A stretch of DNA of 64,000 nt from Roseomonas mucosa ATCC BAA-692 (GCF_000622225.1 NZ_JHWD01000004.1:1-64000); one strand, 5' to 3'. Shown: positions 18,571-27,336, numbered from the stretch's first letter. The notes: generated by a model not told the origin, from the sequence alone. Translations and numbers: made by a program.

Positions 18571-19485
18571 ATGTCGCATGTCCTGACCCTGATCGCAGCC
18601 CCCGCTTCCGTGGCGGAAGCGGCGCTATCCCCCTCGCTCCTGCCCGCCATGGCCGATGCGCTGCGCGCGCTCGGCGCGGAAACCGGGCGCCCCGAATGGC
18701 TGGCGGAGCGGGAGGCGGTGGACCTCCCCTTCTCCGGCATCGCGCCGGACCAGGCCTCGGCCGCCGCCCGCGCGGCGCTGGCGGAGCGCCCGGTCGATGC
18801 CATCGCCCAGCCGGCGGAAGGGCGGCGCAAGCGCCTGCTCGTCGCCGACATGGACAGCACCATCGTCACCAGCGAGACGCTGGACGAGCTGGCCGCCTAT
18901 GCGGGCATGGGCGAGAAGGTCGCCGCCATCACGAAGCGCAGCATGAATGGCGAGATCGACTTCGCCACCTCCCTGCGGGAGCGCGTGGCACTGCTGCAGG
19001 GGCTGTCGGTCGAGGCGCTGGAGGCCACCTGGGCCAAGACGCATCTCATGCCGGGGGCGCGCGCCCTGGTCCGGACCATGGTGGCGAACGGGGCGCACTG
19101 CGCGCTGGCCTCCGGCGGCTTCACCTGGTTCACCGCCCGCGTCGCGACGCTCTGCGGCTTCACCACGCATCACGCCAATATCCTGCTCGATGACGGCCGG
19201 CACCTGCTCGGCAGGGTCGAGGAACCGGTGTTCGACCGGGATGCGAAGCTCACCATCCTCACCCGCCTCGCCAGCGAGAACGGCCTCTCCATGGCCGAGA
19301 CGCTGGCGGTGGGCGACGGTGCCAACGACCTCGCGATGATCGGCGCGGCGGGGCTCGGCGTGGCCTACCACGCCAAGCCGGTGGTCGCGGCGGCGGCGCG
19401 GGCCCGGGTGGAACATGGCGACTTGCGCGCCGTGCTCTATGCCCAGGGCTACAGGGCCACGGAGATCCTGCCGGACGAGGGCTGA
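18571..19485 (+). CDS. serB: Phosphoserine phosphatase
   Basis: A 304-residue HAD-family phosphoserine phosphatase, the last step of serine synthesis. Motif I is LLVADMDSTIV (nucleophile D93 and D95). Motif II lies in HCALASGGFTWF, and motif III/IV in AVGDGANDLAMIGAAGLGVAYHAKP. The N-terminal ~85 residues form an ACT-like regulatory part (MSHVLTLIAAPAS). Length is normal for the ACT-SerB type. It is divergent from miaA and is followed by a GC-rich hairpin. Confidence 0.96.
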   Translation: MSHVLTLIAAPASVAEAALSPSLLPAMADALRALGAETGRPEWLAEREAVDLPFSGIAPDQASAAARAALAERPVDAIAQPAEGRRKRLLVADMDSTIVTSETLDELAAYAGMGEKVAAITKRSMNGEIDFATSLRERVALLQGLSVEALEATWAKTHLMPGARALVRTMVANGAHCALASGGFTWFTARVATLCGFTTHHANILLDDGRHLLGRVEEPVFDRDAKLTILTRLASENGLSMAETLAVGDGANDLAMIGAAGLGVAYHAKPVVAAAARARVEHGDLRAVLYAQGYRATEILPDEG

Positions 19486-19492
19486 CCTCCCT

Positions 19493-19511
19493 CCCCCGCT
19501 GCGCGCGGGGG
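19493..19511 (+). terminator. GC-rich hairpin downstream of serB
   Basis: A 7-bp perfect stem (CCCCCGC, 5-nt loop, GCGGGGG) lies 8 bp after the serB stop. No T-run follows, so it is a probable but not textbook terminator between convergent genes. Confidence 0.5.
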
Positions 19512-19564
19512 CATCGTCCCGGCATCCGCCGCCCGTGCGGGAAATGCCGGAACGGGACAGACGC

Positions 19565-20100
19565 CTACCGCATCACCTGGCGCAGGCTGCCATCCGGCGC
19601 GCGCTCGAAGACGCCGCCGCCGCCCAGGAAGGCCCCGTTCGTGTTGCTGGTGCTCCGGCGGGCATCGGGTCCGCCGGTCACCACGCCGGCCGGTTGCGAG
19701 GCATCCGCCGTGGGTGAGGCTGACCCGGCCTGATGCCGCGACGGCCTCCCACCTTGCATGGAGCGGGGCCGCACGGGGCCGGTGCCCGGCCCGCCCCGTG
19801 CATTGTCCGCGCTGCGGCTGTCATCGCGCGGTGTCGCGCCGCGCGTGGCCCGGCTGACCGGCTCGTTCGGGTTGGGCGCCACGTCCGGGGCACCACGATT
19901 GGAGCGGCTGTCGTTCAGGGGCGTGGAGCCCGGGCTGAACTGGCTGGTCGGAACCTGCGCCTGTGCCAGCGTGGGCAGGAAGGCTGGGCCAGTCCCGATG
20001 GCCAGGCCAGGCCCAGGGCCAAGGTCGCGAAGCGTGTACGGATCGTGTTCCTTATCCTCGCCTGGAGAACAATCGGCCCAGTCAACACCACGCCCTGCAT
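19565..20100 (-). pseudogene. Secreted low-complexity protein, apparently frameshifted in its signal peptide
   Basis: The downstream frame encodes a hydrophilic, Pro/Ser/Asn/Arg-rich mature region (PTSQFSPGSTPLNDSRSNRG, a second DDSRSADNARGG copy, C-terminal GGGVFERAPDGSLRQVM). No normal start codon precedes it. In the other frame just upstream is a good signal-peptide beginning (IRTRFATLALGLA). If one base is added near position 20005, the two frames join to a complete leader ending FLPTLAQAQ. This points to a one-base deletion or a sequencing error. Candidate starts are an ATG at 20100 or GTG/TTG codons just after it. No domain is recognised. The DDSRS-type motif occurs twice. Confidence 0.5.
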
Positions 20101-20393
20101 GGGGCTTCGTGGAACTTCCCGGTTCGGAGGCGGGTGAAGGCACGGTTTCACCACGCCTTGCAGCACCGGCGAAACGAAGTGTTGCCCGTCCGCCCGGGCC
20201 ATCCGGACCGGCTTCCGCCATTCCGGTGCGGGCCGGGCCAAGCGGCTGACGAGATGGGTTTTTCCTCCTGTCCGCCCGGCCTCACGGGAAGTCTATGTTG
20301 CAGCGCGGTAACTCCTGGCCCAGCGGGCCGAATCGGACATGACGAAATGCTCATGCGTGCGTTCATGTTCCTCCTCGCAACAGGAGCCTTCCG

Positions 20394-21065
20394 ATGCAGA
20401 GTTCCGTGATCAGCAGCGCCTCACGCTTCCGCACCGAGGTTTTCCCGCGCCGCGGCGACCTCTACCGTCATTTGGCGCAGAACGGGCAGCAGCCGAAGGC
20501 CCTGGTGATCTCCTGTGCCGACAGCCGCGTGATCCCGGAGGAGATCATGCAGTCCGGCCCGGGCGAGATCTTCGTCTGCCGCAACGCCGGGAACATCGTG
20601 CCGCCCACGGCACAGTTCACCGGCGGGGTTTCCGCCTCGATCGAGTATGCAGTCGTGGTGCTGGGCGTGCGCGACATCGTCATCTGTGGCCATTCCGACT
20701 GCGGGGCCATGAAGGCCCTGTTGCAGCCGGATTCCCTGAAGACCATGCCGAACGTGCAGGCCTGGCTGCGCCATGCCGATGCGGCACGCTGCGTCGTCTG
20801 CGAGTCCTATCCGGATCTGGAAAGCAAGGCGGCGGCTCGCGCCCTGGCCATGGAGAACGTGGCCTTGCAGCTCAACCACCTGCGTACCCATGCTTCCGTC
20901 GCCGCCCGCCTGGCCCGGGGCGAGATGACGCTGCATGGGTGGTTCTTCGACCTGGAGACCGGCGGCCTGCTCGCTCTGGACGGGAAGAAGGAGCGGTTCG
21001 TGGAGGTCGCCGAGGGGGCGGAGATGCCCGTGGCCGTGACGGCTGCGGAACGCCGCGTGGCATAG
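20394..21065 (+). CDS. Beta-class carbonic anhydrase
   Basis: A 223-residue zinc enzyme interconverting CO2 and bicarbonate. The ligand motif is ISCADSRVIPEE (C41, D43, R45), and the second part is VICGHSDCGAMKALL (H100, C103), so all zinc ligands are present. FVCRNAGNIVP and LHGWFFDLETGGLLALDG complete the family pattern. An AGGAG site lies 7 nt upstream of the ATG. It is monocistronic and convergent with the acyltransferase gene. Confidence 0.96.
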   Translation: MQSSVISSASRFRTEVFPRRGDLYRHLAQNGQQPKALVISCADSRVIPEEIMQSGPGEIFVCRNAGNIVPPTAQFTGGVSASIEYAVVVLGVRDIVICGHSDCGAMKALLQPDSLKTMPNVQAWLRHADAARCVVCESYPDLESKAAARALAMENVALQLNHLRTHASVAARLARGEMTLHGWFFDLETGGLLALDGKKERFVEVAEGAEMPVAVTAAERRVA

Positions 21066-21145
21066 GCCCGACCGGAAGGCCGGCCAAGGAGGCTATCCGG
21101 CTCCTCCGTGGGCGGCCGGGGCGGTTGCCGGCGCCGGAAACCGCT

Positions 21146-22357
21146 TCAGGCCGCCTGCCCCGGGACGGGCCGTTCTTCCGGTGCGATCGCCGGGGCCGCC
21201 GCCCGCCCGCCCTGCCCCGCCACCAGCCGGGCGAAGAAGCGCCGTCCCGGCATCTCCACCAGGCGATAGGTCAGCAGGGCCAGCAGTACCGTCACAACCA
21301 GCAGCCCGGCGGAAACGAGGTCCATCAGCCAAGGGTTGCCGAAATCGAGCCCGACCAGCACGCGCCCATCCGCCGTCCGCCAGGTGCCGAGCAGGGAAAG
21401 GTCCGTCCGGTTCTGAAGCACTGAGAGTGCTTTGGCCGTGGCATCGAAGACCGGGAAATGCACGAGGTAGATCGAGTAGGACAGCACCCCCAGCAGCACC
21501 AGCGGCGCGCTGCGCAGCAGCCGCGACACCACGCCATGTTCCCCGGCGAAAAGGCAGACGAGCAGGGCGAAGAACGGTGCCGCCAGGAAGGCCAGGGTGT
21601 CCTGGGCGAAGACCAGGAAGACGGCCATCAGCACCACCGCCCCGATCTCCAGGGCGTCGTGGAGGCGTGGCGCCAGGGGTGGTGCCTCCCAGCGGCTCCA
21701 GGCCGCATGGGCCAGGCAGCCCAGAAAGAACCCTCCGAGGCAGCGGAACAGGCCGAAATCATAGGAGACGTTCAGGTCCCGTGGCGTGAAGGCCAGCAGC
21801 ACGGCCATCGAGCCCACCACCATCGCGATGGCGAAGCCGGTGAAGGCGCGGCGGAAACCCAGCATCCCGGCGGCGAAAGCCAGATAGGCCACCATCTCCA
21901 CGCTGATGGACCAGCTCGGGATGTTCCAGGCATCGATCCGCAGGAAGCCCAGGGAATGCACCAGCAAAGCATTGGGCAGGATCAGCGAGGCCGCCGTCCG
22001 GCCGGTGAAGGCGGCGTTCTCCACCCCCTCGGCACCATGGGACAGCCGGAGCTTCACCAGTTCCAGTCCGATCAGTGCCAGCAGCACGAAGACATGCAAG
22101 GGCCAGACGCGGCCGATGCGCCGGATCAGGAAGTCCCGCGCCGAGGCCGGGCCGTCCAGCCGGGCGCCATAGGCCTGGGCCATGACGAAGCCGCTCAGCA
22201 CGAAGAAGAAATCGACGAAAAGGAAGGCGTGGGCGCCGAAGGACGAAGCCACGTAGTGCCCGCGCACCGTGAAGTGAAAGAGCGCAACCATCAGCGCGCA
22301 GATCCCGCGCCAGCTGTCGAGGACGACGAAGCGCCGTCCCGTTCCCCCCTGCGGCAT
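21146..22357 (-). CDS. Acyltransferase 3 (OafA/YrhL-like) membrane protein
   Basis: A 403-residue integral membrane protein with about ten helices. It opens FVVLDSWRGICALMVALFHF, the usual acyltransferase 3 signature with conserved Arg and His, and continues FLFVDFFFVLSGFVMAQAYG and RIGRVWPLHVFVLL. Such enzymes O-acylate (often O-acetylate) exported glycans or lipids. It stands upstream-facing next to a sugar-nucleotide pair transcribed in the same direction, with about 140 bp and a terminator between, so a shared role in surface glycan modification is only suggestive. Confidence 0.9.
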   Translation of the reverse strand: MPQGGTGRRFVVLDSWRGICALMVALFHFTVRGHYVASSFGAHAFLFVDFFFVLSGFVMAQAYGARLDGPASARDFLIRRIGRVWPLHVFVLLALIGLELVKLRLSHGAEGVENAAFTGRTAASLILPNALLVHSLGFLRIDAWNIPSWSISVEMVAYLAFAAGMLGFRRAFTGFAIAMVVGSMAVLLAFTPRDLNVSYDFGLFRCLGGFFLGCLAHAAWSRWEAPPLAPRLHDALEIGAVVLMAVFLVFAQDTLAFLAAPFFALLVCLFAGEHGVVSRLLRSAPLVLLGVLSYSIYLVHFPVFDATAKALSVLQNRTDLSLLGTWRTADGRVLVGLDFGNPWLMDLVSAGLLVVTVLLALLTYRLVEMPGRRFFARLVAGQGGRAAAPAIAPEERPVPGQAA

Positions 22358-22457
22358 TCCTTCCCCCGTTCCTATCCGGTGCGGCGTTTCCGTCGCGAAG
22401 ACAGTATCCAGATATGGAGCGGATTTACAGTTTTTGACACATTACAAGAGGGTCATG

Positions 22458-22484
22458 CCCGGCGGAGGCCTGCCCTCCGCCGGG
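22458..22484 (-). terminator. Terminator after the aminotransferase gene
   Basis: An 11-bp perfect stem (CCCGGCGGAGG / CCTCCGCCGGG) with a 5-nt loop follows the aminotransferase stop by about 15 bp. On the minus strand it is followed by an AT-rich stretch. Confidence 0.65.
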
Positions 22485-22498
22485 AGCCTGGAGGACGG

Positions 22499-23644
22499 TC
22501 AAAGATCCCGCAGCGCGCCGCAGACGCGCTCGACCTGTGCATCGGTGAGCTCCGGAAACATCGGCAGGCTCAGCACCTCGCGCGCCGTGGCCTCGGTCTC
22601 GGCGCAGCGTGCTGGGCCCAGGGCGATGCGGCCGCGATAGGCGGGTTGCAGATGCACGGGCACGGGATAATGAATGCCCGTGCCGATCCCCTGCGCCCGC
22701 AGCCGGCCCTGCAGCAGGTCGCGCTCCGCGCTTCGCAGCACATACTGGTGGAAGACATGCGTGGCACCCTCGCGCCGCAGCGGCGGTGTCAGCGAGCCGC
22801 CTTCCAGCGCCGCGTCATAGGCCCCGGCGATCTCCCGCCGGCGGGCATTGCCGGCGTCCAGCCGCGGCAGGCGCGCGCGCAGGATGGCGGCCTGCACCTC
22901 GTCCAGCCGGGAGTTCACGCCCGCGAGGTCGGAGACGTAGCGGGAGCGCCAGCCATACTGCCGGATCGCCCCGATCTTCTCGGCGAGCTGCGGATCGGCG
23001 GTGGCGATCACGCCCCCATCGCCCAGCGCCCCGAGATTCTTGGTGGGATAGAGGCTGAAGGCCGCGGCGTCCCCGATCGTGCCCAGCCGGCGCCCGCCCA
23101 GCGTCGCGCCATGGGCCTGGGCACAGTCCTCGATCAGCACCACGCCGGCGGCGCGGCAGGCTTCCAGCATCGGGGCGAGGTCGCAGGCCTGTCCATAGAG
23201 ATGCACGGCGATGGCGGCACGGATCGGCGGCAGGCCAGGCGGCGGCTCCTCCAGCACGGCCACCAGCTCGTCCGCATCCATGGTGTAGGTGTCGGGGTCG
23301 ATATCGAGCAGCAGCGGCGTCGCGCCGGCCATCTCGATCGCCGCCACGGTGGCGACGGCGGTGTGCGACACGGTGGCGACGGTGCAGCCCTCGCCGATGC
23401 CCAGGCCGCGCAGAATCAGCGCCAGCGCGTCGGTGCCGTTGGCGCAGCCGATCGCATGCTGCGCCGCGCCCTGCCCGCGCCCGAGCCAGGCAGCGAACTC
23501 GCTCTCGAAGCCCTTGCCCTCCTGCCCCAGGATGTACCAGCCGGATTCGAGCGCGCGCATCACCGCCGCGTCGATCTCCGCCTTCTGCGCGCGGTAGCCG
23601 GCGCCGGGATCGGCCTGCGGAACCAGGAGGTCGGGCACGTTCAT
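22499..23644 (-). CDS. DegT/DnrJ/EryC1/StrS-family PLP aminotransferase
   Basis: A 381-residue PLP-dependent sugar aminotransferase-type protein. It has GCANGTDALALILRGLGIG, VHLYGQACDLAPM, IEDCAQAHGATLGGRRLGTIG and SLYPTKNLGALGDGG with the PLP lysine at K202. These enzymes transfer an amino group to keto-sugar nucleotides for surface glycans, lipid A or secondary metabolites. It lies 12 bp downstream of an NAD-dependent epimerase/dehydratase, which may make its keto-sugar substrate. The exact sugar is not predictable. Confidence 0.93.
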   Translation of the reverse strand: MNVPDLLVPQADPGAGYRAQKAEIDAAVMRALESGWYILGQEGKGFESEFAAWLGRGQGAAQHAIGCANGTDALALILRGLGIGEGCTVATVSHTAVATVAAIEMAGATPLLLDIDPDTYTMDADELVAVLEEPPPGLPPIRAAIAVHLYGQACDLAPMLEACRAAGVVLIEDCAQAHGATLGGRRLGTIGDAAAFSLYPTKNLGALGDGGVIATADPQLAEKIGAIRQYGWRSRYVSDLAGVNSRLDEVQAAILRARLPRLDAGNARRREIAGAYDAALEGGSLTPPLRREGATHVFHQYVLRSAERDLLQGRLRAQGIGTGIHYPVPVHLQPAYRGRIALGPARCAETEATAREVLSLPMFPELTDAQVERVCGALRDL

Positions 23645-23656
23645 CCGGGGTCTTCC

Positions 23657-24676
23657 TCAGATGCGATCAGGTTGGACGTAGTCGGCGAGGCGCGGCCGGA
23701 ACCATTCGACGCTGCGGCGCAGCCCTTCGGCCAGGGGCACACGCGGGGCCCAGCCCGTCGCTTCCCGGAACGCGCGGTCGTCGGCATGGTAGGACCCGAT
23801 ATCGATGGCCGCCCGGTCGGGCGGAAAGGAGCGGATCTCGTAGCTCCCCTGCCCGGCGGCGTCCACCAGAAGCTCCGCCAGCCGGAGCAGCGAGACCGGG
23901 GCGTCGCCGCCGAGGTTGAAGGCCCGCCCGGCGCAACGCTCCGGCGCCGGTCCCAGCAGGGTCTCCGCCGCCGCCAGGAAGGCCGCCACCACGTCCTCGG
24001 CATAGGCGAGGTCGCGCAGCTGCTCGCCACCCCAGACCTCGAAGGGCTCACCCTCCAGCACCCGGCGGATCCAGATGCCGAGGAAGGTCTGTCGCGCATC
24101 GCGGATGCGCAGGCGCGGGCCGTAGCAGTTGGTCAGGCGCAGCGAGGCGGCCGGCCGCCCCCGCACGCGGCTTTCCAGCAGCCAGTACTGCTCGCCGGCG
24201 AACTTGGAGACACCGTTGGCGTCGGGCGGCACGATCGGGTGCTTCTCGTCCACCGGCAGATATTGCGGGCGGCCGTAGAACTGGCGGGTCGAAGCGTGCA
24301 CCACCACGGCCCGGGGCGCGGTCTGGCGCAGCGTCTCGATCAGGCGGAGCTGCGCCGTGGCGTTGATCTCCAGGTCCGGCAGCGGCTCGTTCATGCTGCC
24401 GGCATGGGAGGTCTGGGCAGCGCAGTTGAACAGCGCGTCCGCCCCGCGCAGGGCGCCCTCCAGGTCCAGCGCCGGATCGCGCAGATCGCCTCGCAGCAGC
24501 CGGGCGCCGCTTCCCTCCAGGTTGCCTGGATGCGCGCCCATCCCGGGCAGCATCGCGTCGATGGCCAGGACTTCCGCCCCCGCAGCGGACAGGGCATGGC
24601 AGAGACTGGCACCCAGGAAACCGGCTCCGCCGGTCACCACGGCGCGCCGGCCGCGCCAGGGGTCCATGGCGCTCAT
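23657..24676 (-). CDS. NAD-dependent epimerase/dehydratase (extended SDR)
   Basis: A 339-residue extended short-chain dehydrogenase/reductase. The dinucleotide motif VVTGGAGFLGASL (residues 13-25) is followed by LFNCAAQTSHAGSM and VVHASTRQFYGRPQYLPVDE. The usual catalytic YxxxK reads N164-G-V-S-K168, so the tyrosine is replaced by asparagine. I recall a related subfamily with NG-I-N-K at this site, so this may be normal for the group. The start at 24676 has GAGG 9 nt upstream. It pairs with the sugar aminotransferase downstream, suggesting synthesis of an amino sugar. Confidence 0.9.
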   Translation of the reverse strand: MSAMDPWRGRRAVVTGGAGFLGASLCHALSAAGAEVLAIDAMLPGMGAHPGNLEGSGARLLRGDLRDPALDLEGALRGADALFNCAAQTSHAGSMNEPLPDLEINATAQLRLIETLRQTAPRAVVVHASTRQFYGRPQYLPVDEKHPIVPPDANGVSKFAGEQYWLLESRVRGRPAASLRLTNCYGPRLRIRDARQTFLGIWIRRVLEGEPFEVWGGEQLRDLAYAEDVVAAFLAAAETLLGPAPERCAGRAFNLGGDAPVSLLRLAELLVDAAGQGSYEIRSFPPDRAAIDIGSYHADDRAFREATGWAPRVPLAEGLRRSVEWFRPRLADYVQPDRI

Positions 24677-24848
24677 GGCCAGGGCCTCGCCCGGCGGCGT
24701 GGCAGGACGGCCGGATGAGGCCCGGCGGGATGGCGGCGAAGCGGCATGTCTTGGCGATCCTTCTCCCACCCCATGGCGAGGTGTTGGCAGGGTCCTGGCA
24801 TGATTGGGGCGGCCCGGGGCGAAAGAAGCCGCCGCCGAACCGGAAGCG

Positions 24849-25205
24849 TCAGGCGGCCGGCGCCAGGGCGACGCCGGTGATCTCCACCTTCCACCGCGGA
24901 TCGACCAGCGGCGCCTGGATCGTCATGCGCGCCGGCTTGGCCGCCGGGTCGAGCCAGCGGTCCCAGGCCCGGTTCATGGCCGGGGCATCGGCGATGTCCG
25001 CCAGCACCACGGTGATGGACAGCAGTGCCCGCTTGTCGGTCCCGGCCTCGGCCAGCAGCGCATCGATCTGCGCCAGGATGTCGGTGGTCTGCCCCTCGGC
25101 ATCGAGCGTGGCATCGTCCGCCACCTGTCCCGCCAGAAAGATCAGCCCGCCGCCGATGGTGGCGCCGGACAGGCGGGCTTCCTCGGCCAGGCGTCGGATG
25201 GTCAT
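24849..25205 (-). CDS. RidA family protein (second copy)
   Basis: A 118-residue short RidA-family protein, the second in the window. It has RLSGATIGGGLIFLAGQVADD, TDILAQIDALLAEAGTDKRAL, VLADIADAPAMNRAWDRWLDP and the C-terminal ARMTIQAPLVDPRWKVEITGVA. The active-site Arg (ARMTIQAPL) is present, so deaminase activity on enamine/imine compounds is plausible. The start at 25205 has GGGAG 9 nt upstream. It diverges from asd across a 383-bp region. Confidence 0.9.
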   Translation of the reverse strand: MTIRRLAEEARLSGATIGGGLIFLAGQVADDATLDAEGQTTDILAQIDALLAEAGTDKRALLSITVVLADIADAPAMNRAWDRWLDPAAKPARMTIQAPLVDPRWKVEITGVALAPAA

Positions 25206-25588
25206 GGTGGCATGCTCCCGGCATGAATGGCGCCCCCAGCATGCGCGGGACGCGCCGGCGCGCCAGCCCCCATGGCGCGAATTCATGGCCGGGTCACACC
25301 CGACCTTGACCACCGGGGGCGGCGAGGCCGTTGCCGGGCTGCCCTGCTCCGCAAGGGACACATGGCTTTTCCGGTGGACAGTCCCGTATCGCCTCCGTAG
25401 CGTCCGTGCCGTGCCCATGACCTCGCTCAAGCGCATTACGACCAAAGAGACGTCCCCCGGCGGGGCGTCCTCGGGCGTGCGCGCGGCGATCGCGGCGGCA
25501 TAGCAGAACCCCCGAGGACCCCGCCGGCAGCGGCGGGGCCCCGAAACAGGCTCCCGCCCGCTGGCCTCCACACAGAGACCAGAACCCC
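25206..25588. promoter_or_regulatory. Regulatory region upstream of asd with a possible leader peptide and hairpin
   Basis: A 383-bp gap between divergent ridA and asd. It contains a 28-codon reading frame at 25417-25503 whose start, MTSLKRITTKETS, has four Thr, two Lys and one Ile codons. These are end products of the aspartate pathway served by asd. A GC-rich hairpin (8-bp perfect core at 25519-25538) follows within 15 bp of its stop. This resembles an attenuator leader, but the leader frame lacks a clear ribosome-binding site and the hairpin lacks a T-run. Treat as a hypothesis. Confidence 0.35.
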
Positions 25589-26662
25589 ATGAGCCTGGAC
25601 CTTTCCCTCGAAGCGCCGAGCAGCGCCCCGGACCGACCCGCGGATCTCCGCGCGCCCGTGGTGGCCATCGTCGGCGCCACCGGTGCCGTCGGCGTCGAGC
25701 TGCTGAACTGCCTGGAGGCGCGGAACTTCCCCGTCGCCTCGCTGAAGCTGCTGGCCTCCCCCCGTTCCGCCGGCCAGAAGATGCGCTTCCGGGGCCAGGA
25801 TCTGGTGATCGAGGCGCTCGGCCCCGACAGCTTCCAGGGCGTGGACATCGCCCTCTTCTCTGCCGGCAGCGGCGTCTCCAAGCAGTACGCCCCCGTCGCG
25901 GTCCAGTCCGGCGCGGTGGTGGTGGACAATTCCTCCGCTTTCCGCATGCGCGCCGACGTGCCGCTGGTGGTGCCCGAGGTGAATGCGGAGAGCATGGCGA
26001 GCCATGCCGGCATCATCGCCAACCCGAATTGCGTCGCCGCCATCGCCACCGTGGCGCTCGCCCCGCTGCACCGCGCCCATCCGATCCGCCGCCTGACCGC
26101 CGCGACCTACCAGGCCGCCTCGGGCGCCGGCGCCGCGGCGATGGAGGAGCTGCGCCAGTCCACCGCCGCCTATCTGCGTGGCGAGGGTTTCGAGCCCAAG
26201 GTCCTGCCGCACCCCTATGCCTTCAACCTCTTCAGCCACAATGCGGAGATGGACGAGGAGAGCGGCTACAACGGCGAGGAGCAGAAGGTCGTGGCGGAAA
26301 CCCGCCGCATCCTCGGCACGCCGGACCTGCCGGTCGGCATCACCTGCATCCGCGTGCCGGTGCTGCGCGCCCATGCCATGGCGCTGCATGTCGAGTTCGG
26401 CGAGGTGGTGACGCCGGAGGAAGCCCGCGCCCTGCTCGCCGGGGCGCCGGGGCTGAAGCTGGTGGACGACCGCGCCCGCAACCACTTCCCGATGCCCTCC
26501 GAGGCCTCGGGACAGGACGACGTGCTGGTCGGCCGCATCCGCCGCGACCTGGGCGACCCGTCCGGCCGCACCCTGGCCCTCTTCGTGGCAGGCGACCAGC
26601 TCCTGAAGGGCGCCGCCCTGAATGCCGTGCAGATCGCCGAGCGCTTGCTGCGCCGTGCCTGA
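25589..26662 (+). CDS. asd: Aspartate-semialdehyde dehydrogenase
   Basis: A 357-residue NADPH-dependent enzyme converting aspartyl phosphate to the semialdehyde, the branch point to lysine, threonine, methionine and diaminopimelate. The Rossmann motif is VAIVGATGAVG (residues 25-35). The catalytic Cys is C148 in IIANPNCVAAIATVAL, where the usual Ser-Thr after Cys is Val-Ala. AATYQAASGAGAAAMEEL and VGITCIRVPVLRAHA are also characteristic, the latter including the His after Arg. The N-terminus carries about 20 extra residues before the strand. Confidence 0.96.
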   Translation: MSLDLSLEAPSSAPDRPADLRAPVVAIVGATGAVGVELLNCLEARNFPVASLKLLASPRSAGQKMRFRGQDLVIEALGPDSFQGVDIALFSAGSGVSKQYAPVAVQSGAVVVDNSSAFRMRADVPLVVPEVNAESMASHAGIIANPNCVAAIATVALAPLHRAHPIRRLTAATYQAASGAGAAAMEELRQSTAAYLRGEGFEPKVLPHPYAFNLFSHNAEMDEESGYNGEEQKVVAETRRILGTPDLPVGITCIRVPVLRAHAMALHVEFGEVVTPEEARALLAGAPGLKLVDDRARNHFPMPSEASGQDDVLVGRIRRDLGDPSGRTLALFVAGDQLLKGAALNAVQIAERLLRRA

Positions 26663-26669
26663 CGGGGCC

Positions 26670-26701
26670 GGAGGCGGAAGGGCCCTGGCCCCTCCGCCTC
26701 C
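26670..26701 (+). terminator. Terminator after asd
   Basis: A 13-bp stem with one mismatch (GGAGGCGGAAGGG against CCCCTCCGCCTCC, 6-nt loop) begins 7 bp after the asd stop. The T-run is weak, as often in GC-rich genomes. Confidence 0.65.
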
Positions 26702-26820
26702 CTCCTGGTGCTCATCGGAGTTCCCGATCGGGTGAGGCGGGCGGAGAGTGCCGCCTGCCCCCTCGACCTTTCCGCCGCGCCATAGCATTCCGGACTTCGT
26801 ACAATTCCGGAGTCCTGACG

Positions 26821-27336
26821 ATGTGGAGCTGGCGTCCGTCCCCTTCCGGGCGGCGGCGATCCCTGGTGCCCGCAGCGGCACTGCTGCTGCTCCTCGCCGC
26901 TCTGCCGGCCGCGGCGCAGACGGCCGTGCCGGAGGGCATGCTCCCCGCCCCTGATCGCTCGGGCGCAATCCACCGGGGCGAGGCCTCGGTCTTCGCGCCG
27001 AACCTCGCCGGGCGCCGCATGGCCAGCGGCGCGCGCTTCGATCCCCAGTCCAACAGCGTGGCGAGCAGCGACCTGCCGCTCGGCGCCACCGCCCGCGTCA
27101 CCAACCTGCGCAACCGCCGCAGCACGATCGTCGCGGTGCGTGACCGGTTCCCGCGCCGGGGCGACCGCATCCTCAATGTCAGCCCCATGGTGGCGCGGCA
27201 GCTCGGCATGCGGGGCAGCAGCGTCATCCGGGTGGAGGTCGCGCCCCTGGCCGTGCCGCAGGCCGATGGCGGAATCCGCATCGGCCAGGGCAGCGGCCTG
27301 TCCGGGCGCAAGGCCTATGTGACGCCAGTCCGCTGA
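26821..27336 (+). CDS. rlpA: RlpA-family septal ring lytic transglycosylase-like protein
   Basis: A 171-residue secreted protein. The signal peptide (SLVPAAALLLLLAALPAAAQ) ends near residue 34 and lacks a lipobox Cys. The double-psi beta-barrel core has HRGEASVFAPNLAGRRMASGARFDP, LPLGATARVTNLRNRRSTIVAVRDR and RILNVSPMVARQLGMRG; the catalytic Asp-type position is in VRDRFP. RlpA cleaves denuded septal glycan strands. There is no C-terminal SPOR domain, so septal targeting would differ from E. coli RlpA. The gene has a short ATTCCGGA direct repeat just upstream. Confidence 0.9.
   Translation: MWSWRPSPSGRRRSLVPAAALLLLLAALPAAAQTAVPEGMLPAPDRSGAIHRGEASVFAPNLAGRRMASGARFDPQSNSVASSDLPLGATARVTNLRNRRSTIVAVRDRFPRRGDRILNVSPMVARQLGMRGSSVIRVEVAPLAVPQADGGIRIGQGSGLSGRKAYVTPVR

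Noticed and set aside
22431-22445. TTGACA -35 element on the + strand
   Set aside because: No -10 hexamer at proper spacing and no + strand gene follows.
21458-24718. Very long + strand open frame (over 1000 codons) opposite the acyltransferase, aminotransferase and epimerase
   Set aside because: The opposite strand encodes three clear protein families; the + strand translation is low-complexity His/Gln/Arg with no motifs.
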